Of a DNA stretch of 64,000 nucleotides, positions 1-9,010 are shown in pieces. Origin of the DNA: Bacteroidia bacterium (GTDB lineage: Bacteria > Bacteroidota > Bacteroidia > B-17B0 > Aurantibacillaceae); the NCBI GenBank assembly GCA_018000995.1, contig JAGNIU010000005.1:62001-126000 (forward strand), written 5' to 3'. Made by a program: the position numbers and the translations under genes. Position 1 is the stretch's first letter. Each line of letters starts with the position of its first letter. The notes below the pieces were generated by a model. That model worked only from the letters and a program-made list of their open reading frames with translations, had not been told where the DNA came from and searched no databases.

Positions 1-459
1 CGCGTTCAACAAAGTTGTGATATCACTGAATCCAATTAACACTTTGGGACTATTAGTAATGGTTTTGTAATCCAGTAATTCCAAAATACGGGCACTTCCC
101 CAACCACCTTTCATACAAAAGATCCCTTGTATATCAGTATTAGCGAATAATGTATTTAATTCTTCCGCTCTCTCTTCATCAGTCCCTGCAAAATAACCTG
201 TCTTCAAACTTAAAGATTGCCCTAACAAAACTTTAAACCCAAAACCTTTTAATATGTTTGAGAATTTTTCAATTTGAGTTTCATCCCAAACTGCTCCTGC
301 CGGAGATGTAATAACTACAGTATCGCCAGATTTTAATCGTTTGGCTTTTATCTTATCTCCTGTGTCAGAAAATTCTTCTAATCCTTTAAATGATTGATTT
401 AAAACAGCCAAGGAAGAAAGTAAAGCAGTACTTTTTACAAAATTGCGACGTGAGCTCAT
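1..459 (-). CDS. LD-carboxypeptidase (peptidase S66), C-terminus beyond window
   Basis: The reverse-strand frame from the ATG at 459 gives 153 residues and is still open at the window edge. S66 LD-carboxypeptidases cleave the L,D bond of muropeptide tetrapeptides during murein recycling; the related MccF enzymes hydrolyse peptide-nucleotide antibiotics. Visible hallmarks are TSPAG near residue 52, GYFAGTDEERAEELN near residue 90, MKGGWGSARIL near residue 117 and the nucleophile motif GFSDIT with Ser at about 145. The N-terminus SSRRNFVK followed by a hydrophobic stretch fits a twin-arginine export signal, so a periplasmic location is inferred. It starts 1 nt after the stop of the upstream glycosyltransferase, so the two probably share a transcript. 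The catalytic Glu/His half lies outside the window. Confidence 0.88.
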   Translation of the reverse strand, partial: MSSRRNFVKSTALLSSLAVLNQSFKGLEEFSDTGDKIKAKRLKSGDTVVITSPAGAVWDETQIEKFSNILKGFGFKVLLGQSLSLKTGYFAGTDEERAEELNTLFANTDIQGIFCMKGGWGSARILELLDYKTITNSPKVLIGFSDITTLLNA

Positions 460-460
460 T

Positions 461-1918
461 TTAATTATTTAATTTTTCGGTTATACTTAGAAGTTTAGCG
501 TTATCAAAACTCTCGATAACTGTGTATTTATATCGTTTGTCAATTATGCCTATCAAACTATCATCACACACTAAAACTTTATCACTGATGTTAAAATCGT
601 TCTGTTTCACAATTGTAATAGATTGGTTAATTGCTTTCAATTTATATTTATAAAACAATAATGAGCCCTTATAAACACTATAGTAAACCTTTATTCCATC
701 TAGGTTTTGACTTCTATTCATTTTATGAAATATAAATCTTTCGTTTGCCTCCAGTCGTTTTTCTTCTGGATGAATTGTATTAGATTGAGCTTTGTTAAAC
801 ATTGAATAGTATGGATAAACAAAAATTAATATAAGAAGCAAGCTTGCTTTTCTTAGGTCTACAAGTGATTCGGTAGTATTAAAATAATTAAGAATTTTAA
901 AAATCGCAGCTGCTGCAATTACAGATAGTAAAGGGTATAAAGGCATATCATACCACTCAACTTTTGTTGCAGTGAGAGAGATAATTGTTAAATAAGCAAA
1001 TACAAGTAAAATACAATAGCCGGTAAATTTTTTAAATCCGGATTTTAGTTCATTAAATGAAACAATAAAACCTAATAGTAATAAAACAAACCAAATTGAA
1101 AATCTGGATTTAAAAAGATTGTCAATGTAAAAAACGAATGGTTTATTATGTTTTTCAATAACATTAACCAATCTACCCACGTCTTTATAAAATATTTCAT
1201 GTAAATAGCCGGGTGTTTCTTTTTCCCTTAACCAAATTAAAGCAACGGACGAGAAAATTAGGGTTATTATTCCTATAAAAAAATTTCTATTCATCAAAAA
1301 CTGCTTCAATTGCTTTTCCCGAATTAAAATAAAAAGATATGCCGGCGTAAATAATAGAGCGGAATATAACTTAGTTGCAAAAGCAAGCGTTATGAAAGTA
1401 AAAAACAAAAGTATATTTCGGCTTTCCTTCCTTTCTAAGTACTTAAAGAAATAAATATTTGAACACAAAAGAAATAAAGTGAGCAAGGCGTCAGAATCTG
1501 CAGTTCGACCCGTATGAAAATGAATGAAGCCAGAAGAAGTAAGCAACACCATGGCACTAATCCAAGCATAAATTAAATTGTAACGTTTAGATAAAAAAAG
1601 AAATAAAATAATTACTGTTAATGCAGCCGCAATTGCAGAAGGTAAGCGAACCGCCAATTCATTAAAGCCAATAAGCTTTATAAATACGATTTGTATCCAA
1701 CAACTTAATGGGGGTTTAGTGGTGTATAAATCAGGATTACCATCAAGAAAACGAGAAAAGTAATTTCCATTTTCTATCATTTCATAATCATTAACTGCAA
1801 ACATGGATTCATCCCACCAACGCATATGGAAAGAATCAAGTTTTACAAAAAGAACAAAGTAAATAAGGGTAAATAGTAAAACCAGATGATAATATATATT
1901 GTACTTCGATTCTTTCAT
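461..1918 (-). CDS. GT39 (ArnT/PMT-like) membrane glycosyltransferase
   Basis: A polytopic membrane protein of 485 residues that probably transfers sugar from a lipid-phosphate carrier to a lipid or protein acceptor at the outer face of the inner membrane. The first extracytoplasmic loop holds WWDESMFAVNDYEMIENG with the acidic pair typical of the family, followed by TTKPPLSCW and RLPSAIAAA, the usual PMT_2 signature order. About ten hydrophobic segments follow. An in-frame TTG lies 9 nt further upstream, but the TATAATTG box at 1925-1932 overlaps it, so the ATG at 1918 is preferred. The downstream LD-carboxypeptidase follows after 1 nt. The acceptor cannot be told from sequence. Confidence 0.85.
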   Translation of the reverse strand: MKESKYNIYYHLVLLFTLIYFVLFVKLDSFHMRWWDESMFAVNDYEMIENGNYFSRFLDGNPDLYTTKPPLSCWIQIVFIKLIGFNELAVRLPSAIAAALTVIILFLFLSKRYNLIYAWISAMVLLTSSGFIHFHTGRTADSDALLTLFLLCSNIYFFKYLERKESRNILLFFTFITLAFATKLYSALLFTPAYLFILIREKQLKQFLMNRNFFIGIITLIFSSVALIWLREKETPGYLHEIFYKDVGRLVNVIEKHNKPFVFYIDNLFKSRFSIWFVLLLLGFIVSFNELKSGFKKFTGYCILLVFAYLTIISLTATKVEWYDMPLYPLLSVIAAAAIFKILNYFNTTESLVDLRKASLLLILIFVYPYYSMFNKAQSNTIHPEEKRLEANERFIFHKMNRSQNLDGIKVYYSVYKGSLLFYKYKLKAINQSITIVKQNDFNISDKVLVCDDSLIGIIDKRYKYTVIESFDNAKLLSITEKLNN

Positions 1919-1924
1919 GATAAA

Positions 1925-1932
1925 CAATTATA
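1925..1932 (-). promoter_or_regulatory. Putative Bacteroidota -7 box for the GT39 gene
   Basis: TATAATTG on the minus strand is one mismatch from TAnnTTTG and ends 6 nt before the ATG at 1918. The same 5-6 nt distance recurs at four better boxes in this window. No clear -33 TTG was assigned. Confidence 0.45.
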
Positions 1933-1984
1933 CGAAAAAATAATGTTTATCCGAATTTACAATATCTCCGGTTTAAATTAAATA

Positions 1985-2014
1985 AAAAAGGCTGTCTTTT
2001 TGGGACAGCCTTTT
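1985..2014 (-). terminator. Rho-independent terminator of the T9SS propeller gene
   Basis: AAAGGCTGTC and GACAGCCTTT form a perfect stem with a short loop. Read on the minus strand it is followed by a run of T and lies 18 nt past the stop at 2032. Confidence 0.85.
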
Positions 2015-2031
2015 GAAAGAGAAATGATTGG

Positions 2032-3378
2032 TTATTGAATAATAATTTTTTTAGTTTCAACACCTGTTGGGCGAGAAATATTTACTGAATAAATTCCTTT
2101 TGCAAAACCTTCTAAGTTTAAACTGTATTTTTCAAAACTTCCGTTTTTTACATTTTCAGTATAAACTGTTTTTCCCATTGCATCAATTACAGTAATAATT
2201 GCACCATGTTTAGATGGGGCTAAATTAATAGTTACTAAACCTGAACTTGGATTAGGATAAACATCATTATTGGCTAAAGGAGTGCTGTTAGAATTAATTC
2301 CTAATACAGCTCCGTTATATTTAAACATTCCGTCTAAACCAACTGTTGTAAAATCAGAAAACCCACCTGCGTAACCTGTAGTGTTATCAACAAATTCAAT
2401 ATGTAAATATTGTACGTTCATTCCACCCCAGCTATTCCAGGTAGCTCCATCATCAGTCGAATAAGAAATTACATTATTCCCTGTACCTGCACCACAAGAA
2501 GCATACCAGCTTGTACCAGGTATTGCACAAATACTATTTAATCCCATGTTTGGATCTATTGATGGAATTTGAGTCCAAGTTGAACCACCGTTGCTTGTCG
2601 TGTAAGCAGTGTTTGAGTTGGTCATTACAATTCCATTCATTGCATCACGGAAAGCTATATCATTAACATAAGGAGTAGCGCCAATTGAACCAACTGTCCA
2701 AGTTTGACCTTGATCGTTTGAGTGATAAACGCGACCTAAATTAGTTCCAAACCAAACATCATTTGCACCAAATCGTGTATAAACATCTGTTAAACCATAC
2801 TCACCACCAAGCGGTGCAGGAATATTTGCACCCGGAACTTTTGTCCATGTCATACCACCATTAGTAGTTCTGTGAATTTCAAAATCTCCACCAACAGGAT
2901 CTCCCATTGTAATTCCAACTAAAGGTGTAAAGAAAGTAGTAATGTTAGCAAATGAAGCACTGTTTGTATACATACCAACTGGTGTCATATTTGTCCATGT
3001 AACACCACCGTTAGTAGTTTGATGAATAGCACCCATATTTCCTGCTGTTAAATAAGCCGTTACCCAAGCTGTATCAGCATTTAAAGCTTCAATACTTGCA
3101 GGGAAATAAGTAACAGTACTTGAATAAATTGGTCCTGAAACATAATTTGCTCCTCCATTAATAGTTCTTGTGAACTCATTAAAGTTTGCTGTAGCAACTG
3201 TTCCATTATAACCAACCGCCCAAACAACATTTGGATTTACAACATGCATGTAACGGATACCTGCAGAAGTAATAGAAAAATTAGAGTTTTGATTAGTCCA
3301 AAACGGACTTGGCGTAACCTGAGCTTTTGTTCCTAATGAAAGGACAGCAATCGCAATAATTAGTAAAGATTTTTTCAT
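2032..3378 (-). CDS. Secreted BNR/Ycf48-like beta-propeller with T9SS type A sorting domain
   Basis: A protein of 448 residues beginning with the signal peptide MKKSLLIIAIAVLSLGTKAQ. The body has repeated TTNGGxTW/SNDGGxTW blades (for example TTNGGVTWTNM, SNDQGQTWTVG, TSNGGSTWTQI and STDDGATWNSW), typical of sortilin/Ycf48-type propellers. The last 75 residues form a T9SS type A sorting domain: YPNPSSGLVTINL, then DAMGKTVYTENV, then a GIYSVNISRPTG...KKIIIQ end. It is therefore inferred to be exported across the outer membrane and released or anchored at the surface. The propeller alone does not reveal an enzymatic or adhesive role. It is a single-gene unit with its own terminator. Confidence 0.88.
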   Translation of the reverse strand: MKKSLLIIAIAVLSLGTKAQVTPSPFWTNQNSNFSITSAGIRYMHVVNPNVVWAVGYNGTVATANFNEFTRTINGGANYVSGPIYSSTVTYFPASIEALNADTAWVTAYLTAGNMGAIHQTTNGGVTWTNMTPVGMYTNSASFANITTFFTPLVGITMGDPVGGDFEIHRTTNGGMTWTKVPGANIPAPLGGEYGLTDVYTRFGANDVWFGTNLGRVYHSNDQGQTWTVGSIGATPYVNDIAFRDAMNGIVMTNSNTAYTTSNGGSTWTQIPSIDPNMGLNSICAIPGTSWYASCGAGTGNNVISYSTDDGATWNSWGGMNVQYLHIEFVDNTTGYAGGFSDFTTVGLDGMFKYNGAVLGINSNSTPLANNDVYPNPSSGLVTINLAPSKHGAIITVIDAMGKTVYTENVKNGSFEKYSLNLEGFAKGIYSVNISRPTGVETKKIIIQ

Positions 3379-3443
3379 GTTATGGTTTTAAAGTTTTACC
3401 GAAGATATGAAAAATATGAGACTTAAAAAGCGTTTTAACAATG

Positions 3444-4355
3444 TTAACCTATTAAATCTTCAATACAAATCTGCATAGTTTTAAACTTAAATTCAAAACC
3501 TTCTTTATTGGCGCGATCAGAAATAACATTTCTGCTTTTTAAAATGAGCTCAGTTTCAGTACGCATAAAAAAAGCAGCAATTTCTAACATCCAGTCAGCT
3601 GCAGGTAAGCCAAAAGGAACACCGAGTGATTTTCTGTAAACCTTCATCATCTCTCTATTTCGAATCGGAGTTGGAGCGGCGAAATTATATGGACCTGTTG
3701 CATTTTTATTTTCAATTAACCAATCCACAAATCTGCAAAAATCAGTTTCATGAATCCAACTAACATACTGTTTACCGCTTCCCATTGTTCCACCTAAAAA
3801 ACATTTGGTGAGATGGCGCAATACAGGAAAAACTCCCCCGTTCTTTCCCATCACCATCGAGATACGCAAATTTATTTTTCTTGTATTGGGAGTTGTCGAT
3901 TCAACAAAAACCTTTTCCCATGCCTTAATTACTTCGATTGAAAAACCTGTCCCTGTTTCTTTATTAGATTCTGCCATTACTTTATCTTCACTGTAACCGT
4001 AAATTGTTGCGGCAGAAGCATTCATCCAAACTTTTGGCGGGAATTTACAATTAGCAATTGCTGTTCCTAAAATAGCTGTTGAATCTAAACGTGATGAAAA
4101 TATTAAAGCTTTGTTTTTTTCAGTATAACGACAATCCACACTCTTTCCGCATAAATTAATAATGCATTCAGCTCCTTCAAGGTGCTTCGACCAATCACCG
4201 AGTGTTTTTGCATCCCACACTACATGCTTAAGATTGCCTTTGTCTTGTTTTGGACTTCTGCTAAGAATGACATATTCATCAAACTTATTGCCAAAATAAT
4301 TAATAAGCGCATCGCCTAGAAATCCTGTCCCCCCTGCTATGACTAACTTTTTCAT
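3444..4355 (-). CDS. TIGR01777 family NAD(P)-dependent epimerase-like protein
   Basis: A protein of 303 residues with an N-terminal Rossmann motif GGTGFLG, then the family-typical VVWDAKTLGDWSKHLEGA and INLCGKSVDCRYTEKNK. The middle carries WMNASAATIYGYSED (extended-SDR active-site region with a Tyr) and the C-terminus has SWIHETDFCRFVDWLIEN and GPYNFAAPTPIRN, as in the YfcH/SulA-like group with the C-terminal DUF1731. The substrate of the group is not established. It is divergent from mtaB with 71 nt between start codons, so the two promoters share this region. Confidence 0.87.
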   Translation of the reverse strand: MKKLVIAGGTGFLGDALINYFGNKFDEYVILSRSPKQDKGNLKHVVWDAKTLGDWSKHLEGAECIINLCGKSVDCRYTEKNKALIFSSRLDSTAILGTAIANCKFPPKVWMNASAATIYGYSEDKVMAESNKETGTGFSIEVIKAWEKVFVESTTPNTRKINLRISMVMGKNGGVFPVLRHLTKCFLGGTMGSGKQYVSWIHETDFCRFVDWLIENKNATGPYNFAAPTPIRNREMMKVYRKSLGVPFGLPAADWMLEIAAFFMRTETELILKSRNVISDRANKEGFEFKFKTMQICIEDLIG

Positions 4356-4413
4356 ATGAATTTAGCATTAAAGTTACCTCAACAATTGTACAAAAATGTA
4401 ACCAAGTTTTAAT

Positions 4414-4421
4414 TATCTTTG
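4414..4421 (+). promoter_or_regulatory. Bacteroidota -7 box of mtaB
   Basis: TATCTTTG matches TAnnTTTG exactly and ends 5 nt before the mtaB ATG at 4427. If transcription starts a few bases downstream, as known for this promoter class, the mRNA is effectively leaderless. Confidence 0.65.
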
Positions 4422-4426
4422 CACCC

Positions 4427-5770
4427 ATGCCTTTTTCAGGAAAAACAGTCGCTTTTCATACCCTCGGATGTAAATTAAATTTCTCTGAGACCTCAACCAT
4501 TGCACGGTTAATGGTAGAGAAAGGCTTTAGTAAAGTGAATTTCTCAGAACCTGCCGATGTTTATGTGATTAATACTTGTTCTGTAACCGAAAATGCAGAT
4601 AAAGAATGTAAGCAAATTGTAAAATCCGCTTTAAATAGTAATCCGGAAGCTTTTGTGGCGATTGTTGGTTGTTATGCACAATTAAAACCGGAACAGATTG
4701 CAAAGATTGAAGGTGTTGATGTGGTTTTAGGTGCGACTGAAAAATTCAAGCTTCTAAATTATATCAATTTCAGTAAAAATGATGTTACACAAATTCAAGC
4801 TTGTGAAATTGGTGATGCTGATTTTTTTGTAGATGCTTATTCGGTTGGAGATAGAACGCGTTCGTTTTTAAAAGTGCAGGATGGTTGTGATTACAGTTGT
4901 ACGTTTTGTACAATTCCTTTAGCGAGAGGAAAAAGCAGAAGTGATATTATAGAAAATGTTGTAGCCAACGCCAATAAAATTGCAGCGAGCGGTGTTAAAG
5001 AAATTGTTTTAACCGGAGTTAACATTGGTGATTTTGGTTATGGCAGAGATATTGATGGTGATGTAAAGAAGAGAAAAGAATACAATTTCCTTGATCTTGT
5101 AAAAGAATTAGATGCCGTTGAGAAGGTGGAACGTTTCCGTATTTCCTCAATAGAACCCAACTTATTAAAAGATGAGATCATTGAATTTGTAGCGAAGTCA
5201 CATAGATTCATGCCACACTTTCATATTCCATTACAAAGTGGGAATAATGATTTGTTGAAGAGAATGAAACGTCGTTATTTAAGAGAATTATATTCTGACC
5301 GCGTTACAAAAATAAAAAGTGAAATGCCGGATTGTTGTATTGGTGTGGATGTGATTGTTGGTTTTCCGGGTGAGACTGAAGAACAATTTTTAGACACTTA
5401 TAATTTCATAAATGGTTTAGATGTTTCGTATTTGCACGTCTTCACTTACAGCGAGCGTGATAATACAGAGGCTATCTCGATGGAGAATCCGGTGCCGATG
5501 GCAGAACGTAAAAGAAGAAATAAAATGTTACGGATTCTTTCTGCAAAAAAACTAAGAGCATTTTACGAAACACAATTAGGAAAAACTCAAACTGTAATTT
5601 TTGAAAACGAAAGCAAAGGAGAATTTATGTTTGGTTTTACTGAGAATTATGTAAAAGTGAAATATCCCTACTCCGCTGAATTAGTGAATACTTCTTTAGA
5701 TGTTACTTTAGATTCTTTTGATGAAGAAGGGAATGTTTTGGTGAAACTGAAAACAGAAATTTTAGTTTAA
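4427..5770 (+). CDS. mtaB: tRNA t6A37 methylthiotransferase MtaB
   Basis: A radical-SAM enzyme of 447 residues that converts t6A37 to ms2t6A37 in tRNAs decoding ANN codons. The N-terminal UPF0004 domain carries the three auxiliary-cluster cysteines C15 (HTLGCKLN), C51 (INTCSVT) and C82 (VGCYAQ). The SAM cluster CDYSCTFC has C154, C158 and C161. Later motifs include ISSIEPNLL, HIPLQSGNNDLLKRMKRRY and DVIVGFPGETEEQF. The HTLGCKLN and RRY(L)REL signatures favour MtaB over MiaB or RimO. A TRAM-like C-terminal part follows residue 380. Its stop codon overlaps that of the convergent ispE. Confidence 0.94.
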   Translation: MPFSGKTVAFHTLGCKLNFSETSTIARLMVEKGFSKVNFSEPADVYVINTCSVTENADKECKQIVKSALNSNPEAFVAIVGCYAQLKPEQIAKIEGVDVVLGATEKFKLLNYINFSKNDVTQIQACEIGDADFFVDAYSVGDRTRSFLKVQDGCDYSCTFCTIPLARGKSRSDIIENVVANANKIAASGVKEIVLTGVNIGDFGYGRDIDGDVKKRKEYNFLDLVKELDAVEKVERFRISSIEPNLLKDEIIEFVAKSHRFMPHFHIPLQSGNNDLLKRMKRRYLRELYSDRVTKIKSEMPDCCIGVDVIVGFPGETEEQFLDTYNFINGLDVSYLHVFTYSERDNTEAISMENPVPMAERKRRNKMLRILSAKKLRAFYETQLGKTQTVIFENESKGEFMFGFTENYVKVKYPYSAELVNTSLDVTLDSFDEEGNVLVKLKTEILV

Positions 5771-6573
5771 GAACAAAAACTCAAATAATTTTCCGGAAAA
5801 CTTATTTCAGGTTTGGATTTAAAAATCCCGAACACTGCACTTCCACTTCCACTTAATGAAGAATAAATAGCACCGTTTTGATACAAAGTATTTTTCAGGC
5901 TTTCAATTTCAGGATACTTTTTAAAAATGCTTTTCTCGAAATCGTTAAACAAAACATTCCTCCAGTTTTCAATAGACTCGTTAATGACAATATCTTTTAC
6001 AGATTTAGTGGGCTCTGTTGGGATGACCCCATCGTATGCTTCTTTGGTGTTGGAGTTAATTCCGGGATAAACTACTAAAATATGGTATTGGCTTAAGTCA
6101 ACATTTATAGTTTCGAACTCATCACCCTTTCCCTTTGCGAAAACCGGGGTATTTTCAATAAAAAAGGCGCAATCCGACCCTAATTTACGGGCTATTTCTG
6201 TTAATTTTTCTGTTGATAAATTGAGTTTTAGCTGTTTATTGGCCAATTTTAAGAAAAAGGCGGCATCCGAACTGCCTCCGCCTAGTCCGGCTCCCATTGG
6301 TAAAACCTTGTGCAAATACACTTTTAGGTTAGGTAATTTAGCTTCCTGAGCCAGTAATTTATAAGCCTTAAAAACGATGTTTTCCTCTATATTTCCCTCA
6401 ACTTTTAGTCCGGATATTTGGAGCTCAAAAACCTGGTTTCCGCCCTCAATAATTTCGATAGAATCTCTCCAATTTACGGGGTAAAAAACGGTTTCTATAT
6501 TATGGAAGCCATCCGGTCGTTTTTGAGTAACGTTTAAGCCTAAATTTATCTTACAATTAGCGAAATCTATCAT
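5767..6573 (-). CDS. ispE: 4-diphosphocytidyl-2-C-methyl-D-erythritol kinase IspE
   Basis: A GHMP kinase of 268 residues in the non-mevalonate (MEP) isoprenoid pathway; it phosphorylates CDP-methylerythritol at the 2-OH. The start MIDFANCKINLGLNVTQKRP carries the substrate Lys and Asn, DGFHNIETVFYPV is the family signature, the ATP loop PMGAGLGGGSSDAA lies at 92-104, and SSLSGSGSAVFGIF near residue 240 is GHMP motif 3. Length is close to the usual 260-290. It converges on mtaB and the two stop codons interlock in a single TTAA at 5767-5770. No terminator separates the pair, so read-through antisense RNA into either 3' end is possible. Confidence 0.94.
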   Translation of the reverse strand: MIDFANCKINLGLNVTQKRPDGFHNIETVFYPVNWRDSIEIIEGGNQVFELQISGLKVEGNIEENIVFKAYKLLAQEAKLPNLKVYLHKVLPMGAGLGGGSSDAAFFLKLANKQLKLNLSTEKLTEIARKLGSDCAFFIENTPVFAKGKGDEFETINVDLSQYHILVVYPGINSNTKEAYDGVIPTEPTKSVKDIVINESIENWRNVLFNDFEKSIFKKYPEIESLKNTLYQNGAIYSSLSGSGSAVFGIFKSKPEISFPENYLSFCS

Positions 6574-6644
6574 TTTTTTAGCCTTTTTTGGCTTGCTAAA
6601 TATTTTTCACTAAATTGCATCAAATTATTTAAAAAAGCACAACC

Positions 6645-7682
6645 ATGAAAAATAAAAAGTTTACTATTGGTTTAACCTTATTAATGGCAGGTTCTCTGTT
6701 TTTAACAAACTGTACTAAAAACAAAACCAATGAAGCTCCATCTCCTGATTATGAAGTTGAGTCTACTCAAGAAATGAATAGAATTCAAATGATTGTAAGT
6801 GATATTCACGAAATGGGCGCTGTTGCCGGTGACCAGTTTACAAATTTATTCGGATGGATGAGTCATACTCCTTTATCTATCATGCAAGGTACAACCACTA
6901 TTAACAGTACCAACGCAGTTATTTTTTATGACTTAATTGGTAAATATTATACTATTACTTTTAACAATACAGTTGGTAAAGATGGTCATGTAAGAAATGG
7001 TTTATTAACTTTTAATTACGGAGCTACAACTACAGTTTCAGCAGTTGATTATTATCGTCAACCAGGTTTTACTGCAAGTGTTACTGCTACCGGTTACTCT
7101 GTAGATGATTATTCAGTGGCTATTAATAATATGTTAATTACTAACACAACTCCTATTGGATTTCCTGTTGCGCCTAATACTCCTACAAACGTTAACATGA
7201 CTTGGAGTCAAGTTTCTGATGTTTCAATTTCACAAGCAGTTGGTACAACTACTGTAACTAATACTTGGAACGGAACTATCAACAAAACTTTATTAAACAC
7301 AAGAATTGGTACTATGGTTCCTATGCCAATTGCAAGCCCACAAACATTTACAGTTTATCCAACTCCTTTCGGTTCTTCTTTAAATTGGGCTAAAGCTTGG
7401 ATTAGCTACTCTGGTCAAGGTTCAGGAAATTTACATTATACCGGACCTTATAGTTTAACAATGAGTGGTGTTACCCGTAACATGAACAGTTCTCCTGAAG
7501 TTTTCTATTCAAGTGCAGGTATGTTTGTTAGTCCTGAAAGACATCCTTTCTTATCAGGCTTTATGAGCTTCAAACCAGGTTCAAAACCAACACGTGATGT
7601 TGACTTTGGTGCCGGTGAAAATGTTGATTACAACGTAAAAGTTACAATTGAAGGCGTTACTTACGACGTAGATTGTAAATAA
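6645..7682 (+). CDS. Lipoprotein of unknown function, paralogue of the gene at 39517
   Basis: I do not recognise the 345-residue product as a named family. It has a lipoprotein signal peptide with Cys at about 23 (LFLTNC), then a variable linker. The body shares an ordered series of motifs with the protein encoded at 39517-40449: YRQPGF, a YSVDDYSVAI block, ITNTTPI, NxTW, a KTLxNT stretch, NWAKAWISYSGQGS, LTMSGVTRNM, a HPFLSGFMSFKPGSKPTRDVDFG segment (quoted in part) and a closing VTIEGVTYDVD. Gene and terminator form a single unit. An outer-membrane lipoprotein is inferred; nothing suggests an enzyme. Confidence 0.75.
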   Translation: MKNKKFTIGLTLLMAGSLFLTNCTKNKTNEAPSPDYEVESTQEMNRIQMIVSDIHEMGAVAGDQFTNLFGWMSHTPLSIMQGTTTINSTNAVIFYDLIGKYYTITFNNTVGKDGHVRNGLLTFNYGATTTVSAVDYYRQPGFTASVTATGYSVDDYSVAINNMLITNTTPIGFPVAPNTPTNVNMTWSQVSDVSISQAVGTTTVTNTWNGTINKTLLNTRIGTMVPMPIASPQTFTVYPTPFGSSLNWAKAWISYSGQGSGNLHYTGPYSLTMSGVTRNMNSSPEVFYSSAGMFVSPERHPFLSGFMSFKPGSKPTRDVDFGAGENVDYNVKVTIEGVTYDVDCK

Positions 7683-7703
7683 TATAAAAGAGATTTAATT
7701 AAA

Positions 7704-7738
7704 AACCCTCCCAACAGAATTGTTGGGAGGGTTTTTTG
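7704..7738 (+). terminator. Strong rho-independent terminator
   Basis: AACCCTCCCAACA and TGTTGGGAGGGTT pair perfectly over 13 bp around the loop GAAT, followed by TTTT. It ends the lipoprotein transcript. An inverted-repeat element begins directly after it. Confidence 0.93.
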
Positions 7739-7836
7739 TTTTTACCACGTAGGACTTTCCGGTGAAATTTATAAGGCTCAAAGCTTTGAATTTAGGTACT
7801 GAATAATCATAATTATATAGTCCAACGTAGTAAAAA
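7739..7836. repeat. Copy A of a 97-98 bp element with 20-bp terminal inverted repeats
   Basis: The left end TTTTTACCACGTAGGACT (from 7739) pairs with the right end AGTCCAACGTAGTAAAAA (7819-7836) with two mismatches. A second copy with nearly the same ends but unrelated interior lies at 46897-46993. The interior, roughly 7761-7815, is AT-rich without an ORF. It sits between a terminator and the 3' end of dnaJ. The size and ends resemble a non-autonomous mobile element (MITE) or a REP-like hairpin; no target duplication is clear. Confidence 0.7.
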
Positions 7837-7851
7837 CATATCTCTTAAATT

Positions 7852-9006
7852 CTATTCGAAGTATTCTTTCATTCTATCGAAGAAGCTTTTCTCCCTTTTA
7901 TTAAGATTAGGTTGGAAGTTTTTAGCTGTCTTTAAGCCTTCCATTAATTTCTTTTCTTCTGCAGATAAATTAGCGGGCGTATAAATATTTACATCCACTA
8001 ATAAATCACCTTTACCATAACCATTAATTTCAGGAATACCTTTTCCTTTTAATCGAAGCATTTTACCACCTTGAGTTCCTGCATCAATCTTAATTTTTAC
8101 TTTACCATCAATGGTAGGAATTTCAACTTGTGTACCTAAAGCGGCATCAGGGAAACTGATGAATAAATGATAAATTAAATTATTGCTTTCGCGTTTTAAT
8201 TCCGGATGCTCTTCTTCTTCAATTAATATCAATAAATCACCATTAACACCGCCACGAGGAGCAGCATTACCTTTTCCATTCATGGATAGTTGCATGCCCT
8301 CAGCAACACCCGCAGGAATGTTTACCGATATAACTTCTTCGCCACGTACAATACCGTCGCCATGGCAAGTGTTACACTTATCTTTAATTATCTTTCCTTC
8401 ACCGTGACAAGAACTACATGTTGTTTGGGTTTTCATAGCTCCTAAAATAGTTTGTTGGACACGAACCTGAGTTCCTGTACCATTACATATTTTACAAGTA
8501 TCGTAATTGCCGTTTTTAGCGCCTGAGCCCTTACAAGTATTACAAGATACATGTTTGGTCACCTTCAATTTTTTCTCAACGCCATTAGCAATTTCGTGAA
8601 GATTCAATTTTACTTTAATACGAAGGTTAGAACCACGATTTACTCTTCGTCCGCCGCCACCGCCTCCGAAACCTCCACCACCAAATCCGCCTCCGAAAAT
8701 ATCTCCAAACTGACTGAAGATATCATCCATATTCATGCCACCACCATAACCACCACCGCCGCCACCTTGGCCGGAAGCGCCACCAACACCTGCGTGACCA
8801 TATTGATCGTAACGCTGACGTTTTTCGGCATTGCTTAATACCTCGTATGCTTCAGCTGCTTCTTTAAATTTTTCTTCAGCAGCTTTATCGTCGGGGTTTT
8901 TATCAGGGTGAAATTTAATAGCAAGCTTACGGTATGCTTTTTTAATTTCATCCTCACCTGCGCTCTTCGATACGCCTAGTATTTCGTAAAAATCTCTCTT
9001 AGCCAT
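7852..9006 (-). CDS. dnaJ: Chaperone protein DnaJ
   Basis: A type I Hsp40 co-chaperone of 384 residues that delivers unfolded protein to DnaK and stimulates its ATPase. It has a J domain with HPD at 33-35 ([10 protein letters not shown]), a long Gly-rich linker at about 72-125, four CxxCxGxG zinc motifs ([32 protein letters not shown]) and a complete C-terminal substrate domain. The frame extends 15 nt upstream, but [11 protein letters not shown] is the family start and leaves a 4-nt gap to grpE. It is the second gene of a grpE-dnaJ operon; dnaK is not here. Confidence 0.96.
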   Translation of the reverse strand: MAKRDFYEILGVSKSAGEDEIKKAYRKLAIKFHPDKNPDDKAAEEKFKEAAEAYEVLSNAEKRQRYDQYGHAGVGGASGQGGGGGGYGGGMNMDDIFSQFGDIFGGGFGGGGFGGGGGGRRVNRGSNLRIKVKLNLHEIANGVEKKLKVTKHVSCNTCKGSGAKNGNYDTCKICNGTGTQVRVQQTILGAMKTQTTCSSCHGEGKIIKDKCNTCHGDGIVRGEEVISVNIPAGVAEGMQLSMNGKGNAAPRGGVNGDLLILIEEEEHPELKRESNNLIYHLFISFPDAALGTQVEIPTIDGKVKIKIDAGTQGGKMLRLKGKGIPEINGYGKGDLLVDVNIYTPANLSAEEKKLMEGLKTAKNFQPNLNKREKSFFDRMKEYFE

Positions 9007-9010
9007 AATC

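Noticed and set aside
7739-7836. Treating repeat copy A as just part of the adjacent terminator
   Set aside because: The terminator stem is complete at 7704-7733; the element has its own inverted ends and a second copy 39 kb away.
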